From Cyclina sinensis (taxonomy: Eukaryota; Mollusca; Bivalvia; Venerida; Veneridae), in the NCBI GenBank assembly GCA_012932295.1, contig JAAONU010000001.1:38657449-38721448 (forward strand): a stretch of 64,000 nucleotides of DNA, read 5' to 3'. Positions 11,690 to 24,235 of this stretch are shown in pieces. The stretch's first letter is position 1. Each line of letters starts with the position of its first letter. The notes under the pieces were generated by a model. It had not been told where the DNA came from, ran no database searches, and saw nothing but the letters and a program-made list of their open reading frames with translations. The position numbers and the translations under genes are program-made.

Positions 11690-14017
11690 TTGGCCGGAAG
11701 TGATGATGAAAATCTTGTAGAAAGGTTATTAACTGAATTGGGAAGAGCTACTGAAAATGGAAGTTCTGAATCTGAAATAGACAGTGACTCTTGTGATGGA
11801 GAAGCTGATTTACATTCTCACCCTGTCAGTCAAGGACAAAAGCTAACTTTAAAAACAAGTGTTCTGATAATATGGATGTATGCAATAGTCCATTGCTTAA
11901 CAACATCTCAGTTAGTTGACCTTCTTACACTTATTAATTTGCATTTGATGGTGTCTCATCCTGTTTTCAACAGTATACACTGCTTCAAAAAAATCATTAA
12001 ACAAGAACTTTTCACTGTCTGGAGCAAAAAAAACACTATTTCTGTTCTGAATGTCATCAGATGTGCGATGAAAATGATTTTTTTGTTCCAACAATTTGTG
12101 TAATAAAACTATTTCTAAGAACAACAGAGATCATTTCATTGAACTTAATATAATTTCACAACTAAAAAACTTATTTCAGAGAGATGACTTCTTAGAAGGA
12201 ATAAAGTATCCATCAAAGAGACAGAAAAAAACAAAAGGAAATATTGAGGATATTTATGATGGAGGGCACTATAGAAACTTGTTTTCAGAGATCAACACCT
12301 CAATAACTAACTTGTTCCAGTTTTTAAATCATCAAATACATCAGTTTGGCCCATTTTCCTTATGGTAAATGAGTTGCCATACAGAATGAGAACCAGCAGA
12401 GAATTCATGCTTCTTGCAGGACTGTGGTGTGGTCAAACAAAGCCTGTAATGAACTTGTTCCTGTCCCCTATGACGGAGTCCCTTGATATTTTACAAAATG
12501 GTGTTCAATGCCAAAACCATCTTTTTAGGGGGTTTCTTCATTGCATGTCCTGCAATGAGTGCTGTACTTAACACCATGTCACATACTGGGGAGTTTTCCT
12601 GCATTAAGTGCTACCAGTCCGGAAGTAACTTTAGAACAGGAAAAGGAGGTAACATCCACATATTTCCGTATGATCAGCAGAATCCAGCAGGACCAGAAAG
12701 ACAGCATCAAGATGTTCTCTTGGATGCTGAACGTGCTGTTAATGACACAAAAAAAGCATTCAAATGGTATAAAGGGACCATCTGTTTTGATGTTTTGTCC
12801 AAAATTTGATCGTGTGAAAAGTGTTGCCAAAGATTATATGCACTAATTGATTTATTTGGGCATAATAGGATGTTAATGAAGTTGTGGTTTAGTTCTGAAT
12901 ATTCACAAGAAGCATATTCTGTGCATAAAGACATTAAAGTGGTTGATGACCGGCTGTCAAAAATTAAAGTGCCACATTTTATAACCAGAACACCATGATC
13001 TATTTCAGAACAGATAAAGTTCTGGAAGGCATCAGAACACAGGTTTTGGTTTTTCTATTATTCTATTCCATGCTTGCAAGGGATTCTACAAATTCAATAC
13101 CTTTACCATTATTATGCTCTTGTACAAGGTATCTTTCTCCTAAACCACGGACACAGATAATGCAGAACGTTTGTTACATTATTTTGTTTTTATGCTTCCA
13201 AGTTTGTATAGTGAAAAATGTCTGACATTAAATGCACACTCTTTACTTCATTTGCCTCAAGTTGTCAAGGAATTGGGTCCTTTGTGGAGCTATTCTTGTT
13301 TTGCATTTGAAGGAGCCAAGGGAGAGTTACTGAAAATGTTTCATGGAACTCAGTTTATTGACTAACAAATTGTAAATGCTGTAAATATATATCAGTTACT
13401 TCCTACTCTTGGAAGTGATGTAGTAAAAAAATTGTTCTTCTGATGTTGTCTACAAGTTTGTTAAGTCCTTCACAAATGATAAAGGAGTTCAGCATGAAGA
13501 TAAAATACTTACAATGGGTAAACCTTACAAAAAACAACTTGACTTGTTTACTCGCGTCCTAGAGCAAGAATTTATCCAGTGTGAAGATGTGGATGCCAAT
13601 GTGCATCTTTATGAAAGGTTGAAAATCAACAGCATTGTTTTCCGTAGTGTAGCTTATACAAGTGTGCTAAAGCGAAATTCATATTCTGTAAAGTTTAATC
13701 TGAAAGGTGAAATTTGTTATTGTTTTGTATTGTGGTATTCGAGATATAGTGAAAATGCATCTGAAAAGTTATTTGCTTGTACTGAATTATTTGAGCCAGT
13801 TGAGGTGAATTTATTCTCTGAACAAAACAACAGTGATCATGAATTAGTGGCTAATAATTTCATGGAAATAGATAAAACTCAGTTTAAGTTTCTGAAGTCT
13901 TCTAAAAGAAACTGTGTCATACACGCTTCAGACATTATTGAAATGTGTGTTTGTGTTGATATTGAAAACGAAGTCTGCTTTTCTGTGGAACCTAATAAGT
14001 ATGAGAAAAATTTGTAG
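11690..14017 (+). pseudogene. Decayed transposase-like gene (large animal transposase-like family)
   Basis: Consecutive pieces in changing frames follow the order of a transposase-like protein common in cnidarians, insects and molluscs. They are: an acidic N-terminus with SDDENLVERLL; a helical LTTSQLVDLLTLINLHL segment; KNLFQRDDFLEGIKY and NIEDIYDGGHYRNLF (about 12160-12285); ELPYRMRTSREFMLLAGLWC (12368 on); a zinc-knuckle-like GEFSCIKCYQSG (12590); ISEQIKFWKASEHRFW (about 13000); NAHSLLHLPQVVKELGP with CFAFEGAKG (13230-13330); and a C-terminal ORF (13514-14017) ending DIIEMCVCVDIENEVCF. At least six stops or frameshifts break it, so it is inactive. The family assignment is from memory of protein patterns; a profile search should confirm it and name the superfamily. 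Confidence 0.65.
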
Positions 14018-14029
14018 ATGAACTGCAAG

Positions 14030-14690
14030 TTGTAGATTTTGAAATGGCTGTTCAGAAGTTAGTCGCCATGAAATATTGCTTATTGAATAAGTAATAAAAG
14101 ATAGATGCTAAGGAAGTGAATTCTTCAGCATTAGGAAACAAAATGGAAGGGTGTAGCACTCTACTGTGGTGTAGTGACTGACTGCAGTTTCTTATAATGC
14201 TGAAGGTTTCACAGCATAGACTCTTAACTTGATCTTCCCATGTGCCTGTGACAGGTAACCTACATGTAAGTTTTATCGAGTCTTCATGGCTGACATTTTT
14301 TTGTTGGTTCCAGTGACTCTATCTTACCAGTTTCCTTTTTTGGGCTTTCAGCCGATTTCAATTTTTTCTGTTACTTTATGTATGTTCCATATTGTTTGGA
14401 CTTTTGTTTGCATATTAATTAATCTAAATGGCTCAATATATGTATGTCTGTAGTCGATGTGTGTTAAAAAATTTTGGTTAAAGATTAACCAATTTTTATT
14501 TTTAATTATGAATCACATGTATGGAATATGATCTTAGGAATAGAAGTAATGGTGCTATTTTTAAATATTTTGGAAGAATTATGAATTGGTAATTAATGAT
14601 ACTGAATAACATCTGTATTAAATGAAGTCATAGAGATATAATTGTGTTTACTAAAATGGGTTTTACTGTTTTTCTTGTGTCAATTTGTAC
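14030..14690. other. Gene-free stretch
   Basis: AT-rich sequence downstream of the transposase relic. Neither a terminal inverted repeat of that transposon nor another gene was recognised. Confidence 0.4.
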
Positions 14691-16460
14691 AAAAATTATT
14701 CTTAAATGTCTTTAAGTCCGAGATATAATGTCTATCGGTATATAAACATTGTTACAAAGCGGCTTGGACTCATATATACAATGTCCATTCTCTTTAAAAA
14801 CAATGTTTAAAGACGGTTAAGACTGTTTTTGTAGTGTCTATATGTATTTAAGAATGTTTCTTAACACGGCTTGGATTTGTATATTTAATGTCCATCATTA
14901 TATAAACAATGTTTCAAATGGTCTTGCAATCTTATATATAGGGGGCTACACTACATACAATATCTTTCCTTATACAAGACATGCCCATGGGCAGAATGTT
15001 GAGCCCGCTCGTCTTAATTCAAACCTGAACCTATAAGCTTCAGATCAAGGAGAAAGATGTATACATAGGTGAGCTGTGCACAGCACATCCTTTGTATACC
15101 CAGGGCAAAATCTTGACATTGCATCATCTTGACCTGGTTCATGTGCATGACACGAAGTCTCATGATGAACATTTGTGCCTAAAAAACTCAATTCATGTTA
15201 TTTGAACATTTTGATATTTTTATTTGATCTTTGACCTCTAGTGACCTTGACCTTCATTTTGCACAAGACAACTCACTATGGATCCATGTATAAAAAAATA
15301 TACTCAAAAATGAATGTTTTAATTGGTTATTTGACCTTTGACCCTGAAGTTAGACCTTGACCTTTACCACAGACACCTGAATTTTTCGTGAGACACTCCG
15401 CCTCACTATGGAGAACATTTGTCCCAAGTTATATTAAAATCCCGCCAGGCATGAAGAAGTTACGCTCCGGACATGGGTACTGAGCTGACCCTCCAAGTGT
15501 GACCTTGACCTTTGAGTGGCGAACCTGGGTTTTGCATGTGACAAACCACCCAATCATGGTGAACAAAGCTTAAGCAAGATACAGCGCCAACAAACAAATT
15601 TTAATATTTCTATTTGACCACTGACCTCTTGTGACCTTGACCTTCATTTTGCGCGAGACAACTCAACTCAACATGGAGAACATTTGTGCTAAGCTATATT
15701 AAAATCCATCCATGTATAGGATAGTTAAACTCACAAATGAATGTTTTATTTTGTTATTTGACTTTTAACCACTAAGTGTGACCTTGACTTTTGCCACATA
15801 CACCTGAATTTTTCGCGTGACACTCCACCTCACTATGGAGAATATTTGTCCCAAGATATTTTGAAATCCCTCCATGCATGTAGAAGTTACGCTCCGGACA
15901 CTGGTTTTGCGCTGACCCCCAAGTGTAACCTTGACCTTTGAGTGGCCGACCTGGGTTTTGTGTGCGACACACAACCCCATCATGGTGAACATTTGTACCA
16001 AATGATTTTGTAATCCTTCAAAGAATGAGCAAGATATAGACTTGACAAATCCGGACGGACTGACGGAAGGATGGACAGACACACATAAACCGAACTATAC
16101 GCCAAAAGTGGCAACTAAGTCGAGCTCACCGCAAGCGGGCTCAACAAAAATAATGTTTTAAACCAGCTTGGACTACACTTGCGGCTTGGATTCCTTATTC
16201 CAATGTCTATTGAAATATAAGCAATGTTCCATACCAGCTAGGGCTCCTATTTTCAATGTATTTATCTTTAAAAACAATATCTAACAATGGCTTAAAGACT
16301 ATTATTTTCAATGTCTATTCCTAGGAAACAATGTTCCAAACCATCTTATCCTCCTTTTTAGTGCATGTCCAATAACTGCTATGTTCCAAACCTGCTTCGT
16401 CTTTAGCTGATAACATATTCCGATAAAATAATGTTCCGAAACGGAATAGGGTAATTATTT
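14690..16460 (+). repeat. Diverged ~70-bp tandem array, split by an insertion
   Basis: Degenerate units read roughly AATGTCTAT, TATATAAACAATGTT, AAACGGCTTGGACT. They occur at 14700-14995 and resume at 16146-16460. The 14999-16144 element sits between the two halves, which dates that insertion after array expansion. Confidence 0.55.
14999..16144 (+). mobile_element. Helentron/HINE-like non-autonomous element E1
   Basis: The ends are inverted copies: TTGAGCCCGCT at 14999-15009 and AGCGGGCTCAA at 16134-16144. Inside are two copies of a ~400-bp unit (shared phrase GTGACCTTGACCTTCATTTT at 15241 and 15631; ACGCTCCGGACA twice). A short GGAC/GGAT-type microsatellite follows (16051-16080), then a terminal hairpin (GCTCACCGCAAGCGGGC). 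Asymmetric short inverted ends, central tandem repeats, a GTCY-type microsatellite and a 3-prime hairpin together match the plan known for DINE-1/HINE elements. No coding capacity. Confidence 0.65.
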
Positions 16461-16779
16461 TTAAGAGCCTATACATGTAGGAAAAGTGGTTCCTATAAAT
16501 CCTCTCATTTACACTTTTTAATATACCTATGATAATCGTTTTCACCATTGTATTAGTATTTTGCAAAACGGATGGCTAGCGGATATCATAAAATTCTTCT
16601 ATTTCTGTCTAAAATCTGTTATACATAAATGCACGCTTTATGTGCGGAGCAAACATATGTTCCTAAATGGCTTAGACCACCTATGTTCAATAACAGCACA
16701 GAAAATAACGCTGTCCGAACGAATGGCGCATTTTTTTTTTTTTTTGGCCATTTTAACGTATTTTGATGCATTTCAACGT

Positions 16780-17757
16780 ATTTTGAAGGACCTTGGTCAG
16801 AAGAACCAGGTATTTGATGCTTCCTTAATCAATGTATTGAACAAAGGCTCTGATGTCCATTGTCTTGAACGTTTAACGAGTAAATTTCATTTTCCAAGTA
16901 GCAATTTTGAGAACATTTGGTTTAATAAATTGCTTTATTTCATAAAGATCACAGAGCAGAGAGCTTGGAAGAAGTACAGCCCAGTCATGTTTGTAAAGTT
17001 TGTGCTCTACCAAGTAAGGAAGCCTGTCAAACATTTTTTTTTAAAGTGACAGGCTAGTATGTTATTCTGTTATTTCAGTGTCCACCAGTGCCAGGGAGCT
17101 TGCCAGTCAAATAATGATGTCACCATTAAGGGGTGAGATTCTTTTAGAACTGTTGTATGATATCGAACATCAGTCATCAGAATGTTGTTATTAAGGCAAC
17201 GTGCTTGGCAAGAAAGATTTCAGCAGTTTATGCAGCTTTAAAGTATAGAAATAAGGAGTTAATTAAAAATATTGTTCTAGCCAGAAAAGGAACCCCAACA
17301 GATTGGATCTGCCAAGTATGTGATGCTGCTGCTTTAAAAAGAAACTCAGATTTGTGTGTAGTAAATCATTAGAATGTGTTCCACAAGAACTTGAATTTTT
17401 GACATCTCTTGAACTAAAGACTGTCTCTCAGATTCTGCCATTTATAGAAGTGATTGCTCTTCATACTTGTACAGAAGCACAACACAAATGAAGTGGTCAG
17501 GTTATGTTAGCATCACAGATCCAGATCTTTCCAAAGTTGCCACAAATCTTCTTAGAAATACAGCAAGTGCTCAAATAATCACCTTAGCTCTCAAAAGGAG
17601 ACTTTCTGACAAGCATCCTTACCATCAACAGCTTATTAGACCAAGCTATGTAAATGAAGCCATCAGTTATTTGAAGGCCCACTCACCACTGTATTCTCAA
17701 GTACAGGGGAATCCAAATGGGCAACAAGACAGTTACATGGAGAACCAAAGGGAATGA
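16780..17757 (+). pseudogene. Broken Helitron-like (DUF6570-type) protein fragment
   Basis: Plus-strand pieces in several frames read WICQVCDAAALKRN (about 17310), then CVPQELEFLTSLELKTVSQI and LPFIEVIALHTCTEAQ (about 17375-17485), then SGQVMLASQIQIFPKLPQIF (17490 on). The last ORF includes KHPYHQQLIRP and EAISYLKAHSPLYSQV (to 17757). A Cys-pair, then an 'ip-EL..L...E' segment, then a GQV segment followed by a '..LP' motif and '..NPLY' is the order I know from the N-terminal region of animal Helitron replicases. Stops and shifts separate the pieces. The upstream part (16780-17049) is uncertain. Confidence 0.45.
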
Positions 17758-17814
17758 ATCCTGAAGTCTCGAAAAAAAAATAATCCAACAGCTATGCAGT
17801 TAAACAAAGAAAGA

Positions 17815-17945
17815 AACATAACATTGTAAATCCAATGTTGTAAAACCATCTGTGAAACATAACATTGTAAATCCAATGTTGTAAGCCCATCTGTGTAACA
17901 TAACATTGTAAATCCAATGTTGTAAGCCCATCTGTGTAACATAAG
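17815..17945. repeat. Three tandem ~41-bp units with internal hairpin
   Basis: Each unit contains AACATTG, TAAATC, CAATGTT (a stem-loop), then CATCTGTG. Three near-identical copies start near 17817, 17858 and 17899. Overlapping minus-strand ORFs here are by-products of the repeat. Confidence 0.8.
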
Positions 17946-18107
17946 GACCAGAAGGAGACCATTCTGACATCAAATATGACATCATGGAGCAAAAATAACA
18001 TTACTACAATAAAGCGAGTCAAGATTTTGATTAATGGCAAAGCTAAGTACATGTTACATTTTTATTGAATATAAGAATATTAATTCATTTGGAAATATAA
18101 TTATCAA

Positions 18108-18330
18108 ATCTATAAATAACAAAGTTATGGTCAAGTTTAGCTAAATTCAATAATTTGACCTTGAAGGTCAAGGTTAATTAAAGGTAAAGGTCAATTTCAG
18201 TTTAACCTTCTTTGGAGGTATTGTCTAAAAAGGTAGTTATGTCCAAGTATGAAGACACTACATCCATTAATAACAAAGATATAGCAAATTTTAGCTATGT
18301 CAAGGACAGACACCATTTCAATACACCAGT
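18108..18330 (-). repeat. Inverted partial copy of the 155-bp satellite
   Basis: Read on the minus strand, the phrases ACAATACCTCCAAAGAAGG, TTAAACTGAA and TTGACCTTGACCTT occur in the same order as at 6798-6850. This links the two loci as one repeat family. Confidence 0.6.
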
Positions 18331-18639
18331 CTGATTTTATTGGATGGGGAAAAAAATGTTGCAGTGCCAAAAAAACGTACATGCTCAGTTTTGACAACCC
18401 TATTTAGATACCTGCACATGTGGTTTGTCTTTTCTTTTAACGGGAAGAGGTTCTAACAGTGCCAAGACAACTGCTGTTAGTGCTCAAACTGATCAACAAT
18501 TTGCAGCTCATGCCATGCCAAAACTCCTTTCCAGTCAGGCATTCTGGATTTCTTTGAGATAAAAGTAATTTTTTTTCCATATAGGTGACAACTATTGTCA
18601 GCCCTGGTGACAATATGACAAAAACATGACAAAATTAAT

Positions 18640-19552
18640 GTAGGCCATATTTAAAAGAGCATCTGGAGAAGTGTTTTACATCATGTGACTAACCAACACT
18701 TGTGGAAAGTGCCACATGGTAATGGTGAAGCAGCCTGTCTGCATGGTGTACTGTCTGAGGAGGACAGAAATAAGCCTTGGTTGGATCCGAGAGATGACTG
18801 CTCTGCCATGAAGGAGTTAGTTGCAGTTGTACTGGACAGAAGATTCCTAGGAAAAGTCTCGTACTACCTTAATTTCAGTTATGGAATTATTAGCGTTAAC
18901 ATAAAAGTAATTTTCGTTGTCTCACCACAGCACAGTACTTTTTTTTTTTAATTTTAATTGAATGTAGGTCTGTTTCACTTGCTGATTAATATTTCACTGG
19001 TTGTTGCTATTAAAAAGTAAATGAAAGCAGATACAGTAAAACCTGCCATAGTGGTCATCTGTAAAGAGCAGCCACTGTTGTCAGCCACCAGGCTAAAACT
19101 TTCCCTAAGTAATTTTTTATTATTAGTTCAACCTGTCTATAGCTCACACCTGTCTAGAGCAGCCATGTTTTGTCATTCCCTTGTATGGCTGTTGTAGGCA
19201 GGTTTGACCGTTCATGTGTTAACTGTTTGCTAGCACAAAACGAGATGCCATGTTAATTGTAAAACTGTTCTGAATTACATATCTTGCCTAATGTTTCTTT
19301 GTCTGTATTTTTTGTCATTACTATGCTAGAAATACTATATATTCAGTGTTTTTAGACATTGTCAGTATCATTAAGCATTTCAACTGCATGAGCACAGCAG
19401 ACCTTGAGGGCTTCTATCAACACATTCTTATGTATGCTGCCAAGCGGTTTGCCTACATGCCACCAGTTTATAGAGTTCGAAATGAACTGGCAGCCACTGA
19501 CCACAACAACGTGGGTAGACCTCGTATACTGAACAAGGATGGAACATTGAGG
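18640..19552 (+). pseudogene. DDE-like transposon-derived protein, copy A (C-terminal part)
   Basis: Two exon-like blocks. Block 1 (about 18640-18880) reads LTNQHLWKVPHGNGEAACLH, then EEDRNKPWLDPRD, MKELVAVVLDRRFL, and ends SYYLNF. Block 2 (about 19385-19552) reads CMSTADLEGFYQHILMYAAK, RFAYMPPVYRVRNELAATDH, and ends NKDGTLR just before a GTATTA donor. Copy B at 38023-39050 has the same two blocks ending at the same residues. This resembles the C-terminal half of an uncharacterised transposase-like family in fish, cnidarians and molluscs. Copy A has lost the donor after block 1 (CAG followed by TT) and has a TGA near its start (18687), so it is inactive. Confidence 0.6.
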
Positions 19553-19559
19553 TATTATT

Positions 19560-19876
19560 TTCTTTAACAAATTGCCATAATAACAACTATGCAAAGTGTG
19601 CTAGCTTCTCAGTTGGAATCAAGAATTTTCAGCCAAGAAAGAAAATGTTTTGTGATATCAACTATGGTAAACACAGAATGAACTTTTGTAATACTGATTT
19701 AGACTTTAATCTCTTCAACATTTATGAAAGCTCTACACTGTTAAAGCTCTGTCAGCCTTCCTGTTGAAAACATAATAAATAATGTGCTACGGAATTTTTG
19801 TGGACTGGCAAACAGTGTCAGATATTATAATATTATAGTTATGCTCTAATTCTGTGTATAACATCTGTATATTGCA
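19560..19876. other. Gene-free stretch
   Basis: Follows the last block of copy A. No further exon or repeat was recognised before the TATACC end of the next element. Confidence 0.4.
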
Positions 19877-19878
19877 TA

Positions 19879-21178
19879 TACCATCATCGTGTGATTTTAA
19901 GCCGCACTGATGAATAAGCCGCACACCCCAAAAACCCGATGGAAAAGGGTGAAAAAAGCCTAACACAATGTATAAGCAGCGGTCTAGTTTCAGGTCGGCC
20001 GCCATTTTGAATTGCCTTAATTTTCACATAGCGTGCTAAATGAAATACTAAGCGGACCGGCAGAATCGGCATGTTCTGGTCAAATGGTATCGACTGCGAC
20101 AATTCAAGAGGTATCTCTTTTTGGAATAATTACGTGTTTGACCCATGGCAATTTGAACGTTTGACAATTTGAAGGTATAGACAATTTGATTGAGAAGTAA
20201 TCTTCGAGACAATTCGAGAGAATGATGTTACACCAAAATGTGCTAGCTTTTAAACAAAATTTGAGTTGATCGTGTCATCTTAAGATCTTGTCAAACATGC
20301 AAAGGGAATCTCAAACATATCAGGGACTAACCCGTCAAACTGAAATAGAGACCACATACTATTCCGGTGTAATATGTTCATTGAATTAAAGTGAAGGTCT
20401 ATTATATAAATTCAGGGGATGACTATTTCAATAAGTTGTTAAAAGCTAGTCCATACAATTTAAAATGTTAATATGTCATATTTATCAAATGTTGACCCTA
20501 CAACTGCTCAAAATTAATATATGAAACAATGATTTTCCATTGAAAGGACTTTGAATGTCCCTATACTAGGTACAAAAAAGTTTTAGTTATATACTAGGTA
20601 CAGAGAAGTTTTAGCTAAGGTTCTTCCATTTAACATTATTCAATTATACAAGAATGATATGTACATGTTTCTTCAAGTGAAATTTTGCTTTTTTTAACAG
20701 CTGTGACACAGAAGTTTCCACCCTGTTTACTTTCTTCAGAATCTGATATCAGTACTTTGTAGAGTGTAGTTTCAGTGTAGTTATGTCTCCCTCCTCTGGG
20801 GTAGACATTTTGTTTTTAATTCATTATGTAGTTTTCAAGTTTTATTTCACTTTATTTTATTTAAATACATTGAATAAAATTTCCTCAGGTTAGTACTGCT
20901 TTTTTCTTTTCTTTTTTTGACCTACCAGTGGCCACTTTTCCAAAGCATTTTTGTAAACCAACAAATAAAAAAGTTGTGGCCTAAACATTTTCGTTTAAAA
21001 AACGTCACCAATATCTTGATCAGTGTACTCTGTCTACCGGTTCGCTTGACAGTTTCACAGCGATTAAAAATTTTTTTGAAATCTTGGAAAAATGTTTTCG
21101 GAACCGAAATCCCACTCCCAACTATTTATCGCCGAATTCTGTAAAAAAAGTGCAGCTTAAAATCGCACGATGATGGTA
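19879..21178. mobile_element. TA-flanked inverted-repeat DNA element (MITE-like, 1.3 kb)
   Basis: The ends are near-perfect inverted repeats about 30 bp long. The left reads TACCATCATCGTGTGATTTT then AAGCCGCAC; the right end, complemented, reads TACCATCATCGTGCGATTTT then AAGCTGCAC. Both are flanked by TA. A second inverted match lies further in (AAGCGGACCGGCAGA near 20050; complement AAGCGAACCGGTAGA near 21035). No transposase was recognised, so it is non-autonomous. The TA target suggests the Tc1/mariner/pogo group, which is inference. Confidence 0.65.
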
Positions 21179-21189
21179 TATAAGTTATG

Positions 21190-21600
21190 TTTGTTATTCA
21201 AAATAAACGGGGTTACCCATTTGGGCCCTAAAAAAACCCAGTGTCAGATATGTACGGAAGCCCTGAGGTCTCATATGAAGTTAATTGCTAACAGTTATAT
21301 ATTGAGAGTAACTTGTTAATACGTATTTGTTATTCGTTATTACTTTTTTGTTACAACTTATTAGTTATTTGTTATATCTTATTTGTTAAGTTATGTAAAG
21401 GTGCAAGAAAGACGTTCCAGCATGGAGTCATCAGATGAAGAAAATTATGGAAGCCCTGGAGGGTCATTTTAAATTAATACTTTGTATTTAAAGCTTAACA
21501 ATTAAAATTTAATAATTAATACTGAAATATAAATAGTAAAATATTACAAATTCATGATACAGTGAAGTGGCGCGAATCTGAGCGGGCTCATCGTCAAAAC
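21190..21600. other. AT-rich stretch upstream of kinase relic A
   Basis: Repeated TTATTTGTTA-type words lie at 21320-21400. Base composition becomes more GC-rich from about 21565 towards the ATG at 21619, which may be the old promoter and 5-prime UTR of the next gene. No defined motif was found. Confidence 0.35.
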
Positions 21601-22149
21601 AGCCTGGTGATTGAAGCAATGGCGGAGGGCTTTGACGAGGTAAGAATGGCTTCATTTGTTTATTTTCTTGTATTGATACTGAAAAATTAACGAATATCCG
21701 ATAGTTAGGAATGTCTTCTCTACCACAGAGAATCGTTACGTATACATTGATAACCCATGATACCTAATATGACTATATATATACAGATTCCACATGGACT
21801 AGCTGGGTCATATTGTACGTTCGTTTATTGCGTTAAACAACTACCAGAATCTCAAACTCCATTTAAAATTTTCACAATATCAAAAAGCAATTATTTAAAA
21901 GTAGGTTATAATCAGTATTTAAATTTTAATGCCATTTTACCGGATACAATAATTATTCAGTTCAGAGTTGTCCCCTTGAATATGATCACACCAAAACAAA
22001 TGTTTGCTGTTAACAGTGCTTAAAAATCGAAAATATATCGGTACTTTAAAAGTTCCTGACACAAGTAAGTCATAAAAAGAATTGTGGTAAAAACTGTTTA
22101 TTATAAATCAGTCTCATTGTATGCCCTATAAAGTTGATCTGTTTTGAGT

Positions 22150-22398
22150 CTTGTGAAAATATGTGTATTTTAGACACATATTTAGACACATCATTTAGGT
22201 TTTCTATATTTGGGCTCTGTGACCTAGTTTTCCAACCCGTCCGAGATATTAATGAGACAAACATCCTGACCAAGTTTCACGACAATTGAGGCAAAAATGT
22301 GACCAATAGAGTGTTAACAAATTAATTGTTAACGGATGGACGGACGGACGACGGACAAAAGGTGATCAGAAAAGCTCTCTCTGTCACTACATGACAGG
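22150..22398 (+). mobile_element. Worn HINE-like element end inside intron 1 of kinase relic A
   Basis: A GGAC-type microsatellite (GGATGGACGGACGGACGACG, 22335 on) is followed by a hairpin-forming end (AGCTC, TCTGTCA, CTACA, TGACAGGTGAGCT; to about 22396). Microsatellite then terminal stem-loop is the same 3-prime plan as the other elements here. The left boundary is not resolved. Confidence 0.5.
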
Positions 22399-23439
22399 TG
22401 AGCTAAAAAAATGGGAATTTCTGTTTACTTAACTCAGATTCTTTTTTTATATGTGTAGATTACCAGAGCAAGAGGACGAGGTGAGAGGCAAAAATACAGA
22501 ATTACAGTTGGTTGGCAAAATTATCATAATGGAAAGTATCAAGTAGTGACAAAAGGGAAAGGAGGTGGAAACAGAATAATTGAGTATCAGTTTGGAGAAG
22601 AGTTAACAATTGATTACATATAGAAAATGTCATCAGGATTCTTTTTTCCTGAAGGTAAAAGTAATATTGGAAGTCTTGATGAGTTTGATGTCTATGTTGC
22701 ATCATCAAATGGACAAACCTTGGAAAATTTCGTAGATACCAATAAGAATCCATGTTCATTCACTGAATTTTTAAAGAGTAATGGACTTTGTGCATCACAG
22801 TGCCACCTCTACCTAAGAACGAAAAGAAAAGAAAAACAAGTAACAAAATTCTTTAGCGTACATGAATGGAATGAATGCAACCAACACAGTTTTAATCAAA
22901 TACTCCAAAACTGAGACTCATGAATATTCGAATGATATGTCAGAAGTAAGTTGTTACTCATACAACAGTTGTTGCAATTTGTCAAAGATCCCAGAAGATG
23001 ATTATGATCCATTTGAAAATGGTTTTCTTGTAACAAAGATATCTTTGGACAACAAAATCTTCCTAGAGCAGATAGAAGATGGCTATTTGTGTCCACAAGC
23101 AACACAAGAGCAGATGATGTTTCATGGTCCAAGTGAGATTTATGGATTTGAAACTGACGAAAAAAATATTTTAGTGCTGTGTTTAATTACTATGGCTCAC
23201 AATAAGAACTGGCTTCATAGTTGGTACAAAAATGGGATTTTGTTGTGTAGTGGTATAAATCGTCGCATTTTACGTGTAACTGAGCCAGGAGAATATTATG
23301 TTTCTGTAAGTAGCACATGTGAAGATTCAGCAGTAATCACTGTAATTTGTTCTGATACTGTAATGGTTGATGTGTATAGTGAACAAATAGAAACAGGCAG
23401 TGCTTTTACACTGCACCAGCCAATACAATCTAATGCAAT

Positions 23440-24235
23440 AGACACAGCACTACCATCCAATACAACCAGCTCAGCCATACCATCCAATACAATCAGCTCA
23501 GCCATACCATCCAATACAATCAGCTCAGCCATACCATCCAATACAATCCGCTCAGCAGTACCATCCAATACAATCAGCTCAGCCATACCATCCAATACAA
23601 CCAGCTCAGCCATACCATTTGATACAATCAGTTCAGCCATACCATTTGATACAATCAGCTCTGCCATACCATTTGATACAATCAGCTCAGCCATACCATC
23701 CAATACAACCAGCTCAGCCATACCATTTGATACAATCAGCTCAGCCATACCATTTGATACAATCAGCTCAGCCATACCATTCAGTACAACCAGCTCAGCA
23801 GTACCATTTGATATAATCAGCTCAGCCATACCATTTGATACAATCAGCTCAGCCATACCATCCAATACAACCAGCTCAGCAGTACTATTTGATACAATCA
23901 GCTCAGCCATACCATCCGATACAATCAGCTCAGCAGTACCATCCAGTACAGTCAGCTCACCTTCACCATCTTTTACTATTAGCTCAGCCGTACTATCAGA
24001 TACATTCAGCACAGCCGTACTATCCAGTACAATCAGCTCAGCTGGACCATCTAATAGAATCAGCTCAGACATACCATCTAACAGAATCAGCTCAGCCGTA
24101 CCATTAGATACAATCAGTTCAGCAGTACAATCCAATAAAGTCCGCTCACCCATACTATCTGATATAATAAATTCAGTAGTACCATGCATTACAATCAGCT
24201 CAGCAGTACCATCATATAATATCGGTTCAGAAGCA
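23440..24235 (+). repeat. 27-bp coding minisatellite (SNTISSAIP)
   Basis: About 29 units of nine codons, with consensus (S/F)(N/D)T(I/T)SSA(I/V)P, lie in the linker between the Ig-like and kinase domains. The reading frame is unbroken through the array. Serine/threonine/proline-rich repeats suggest a flexible, possibly phosphorylated or glycosylated linker. The period is a multiple of three, so a long minus-strand ORF appears as an artefact. Confidence 0.9.

Noticed and set aside
15765..16082. 105-residue minus-strand ORF within element E1
   Set aside because: It lies in the tandem core and microsatellite of a non-autonomous element; the GGAC-type repeat gives apparent SVHPSVSPS residues. 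There is no conserved protein pattern.
16561..16780. Coding extension of the Helitron-like fragment to 16561
   Set aside because: The residues read there are low-complexity and span a T run; no family pattern begins before about 16780.
17733..18052. Three overlapping minus-strand ORFs with the phrase TTLDLQCYV
   Set aside because: They arise from a three-copy ~41-bp non-coding repeat and have no family resemblance.
23296..24189. 297-residue minus-strand ORF (repeats of MAELIVSNG)
   Set aside because: It is the antisense shadow of the 27-bp SSAIP coding repeat, kept open because the unit is a multiple of three.
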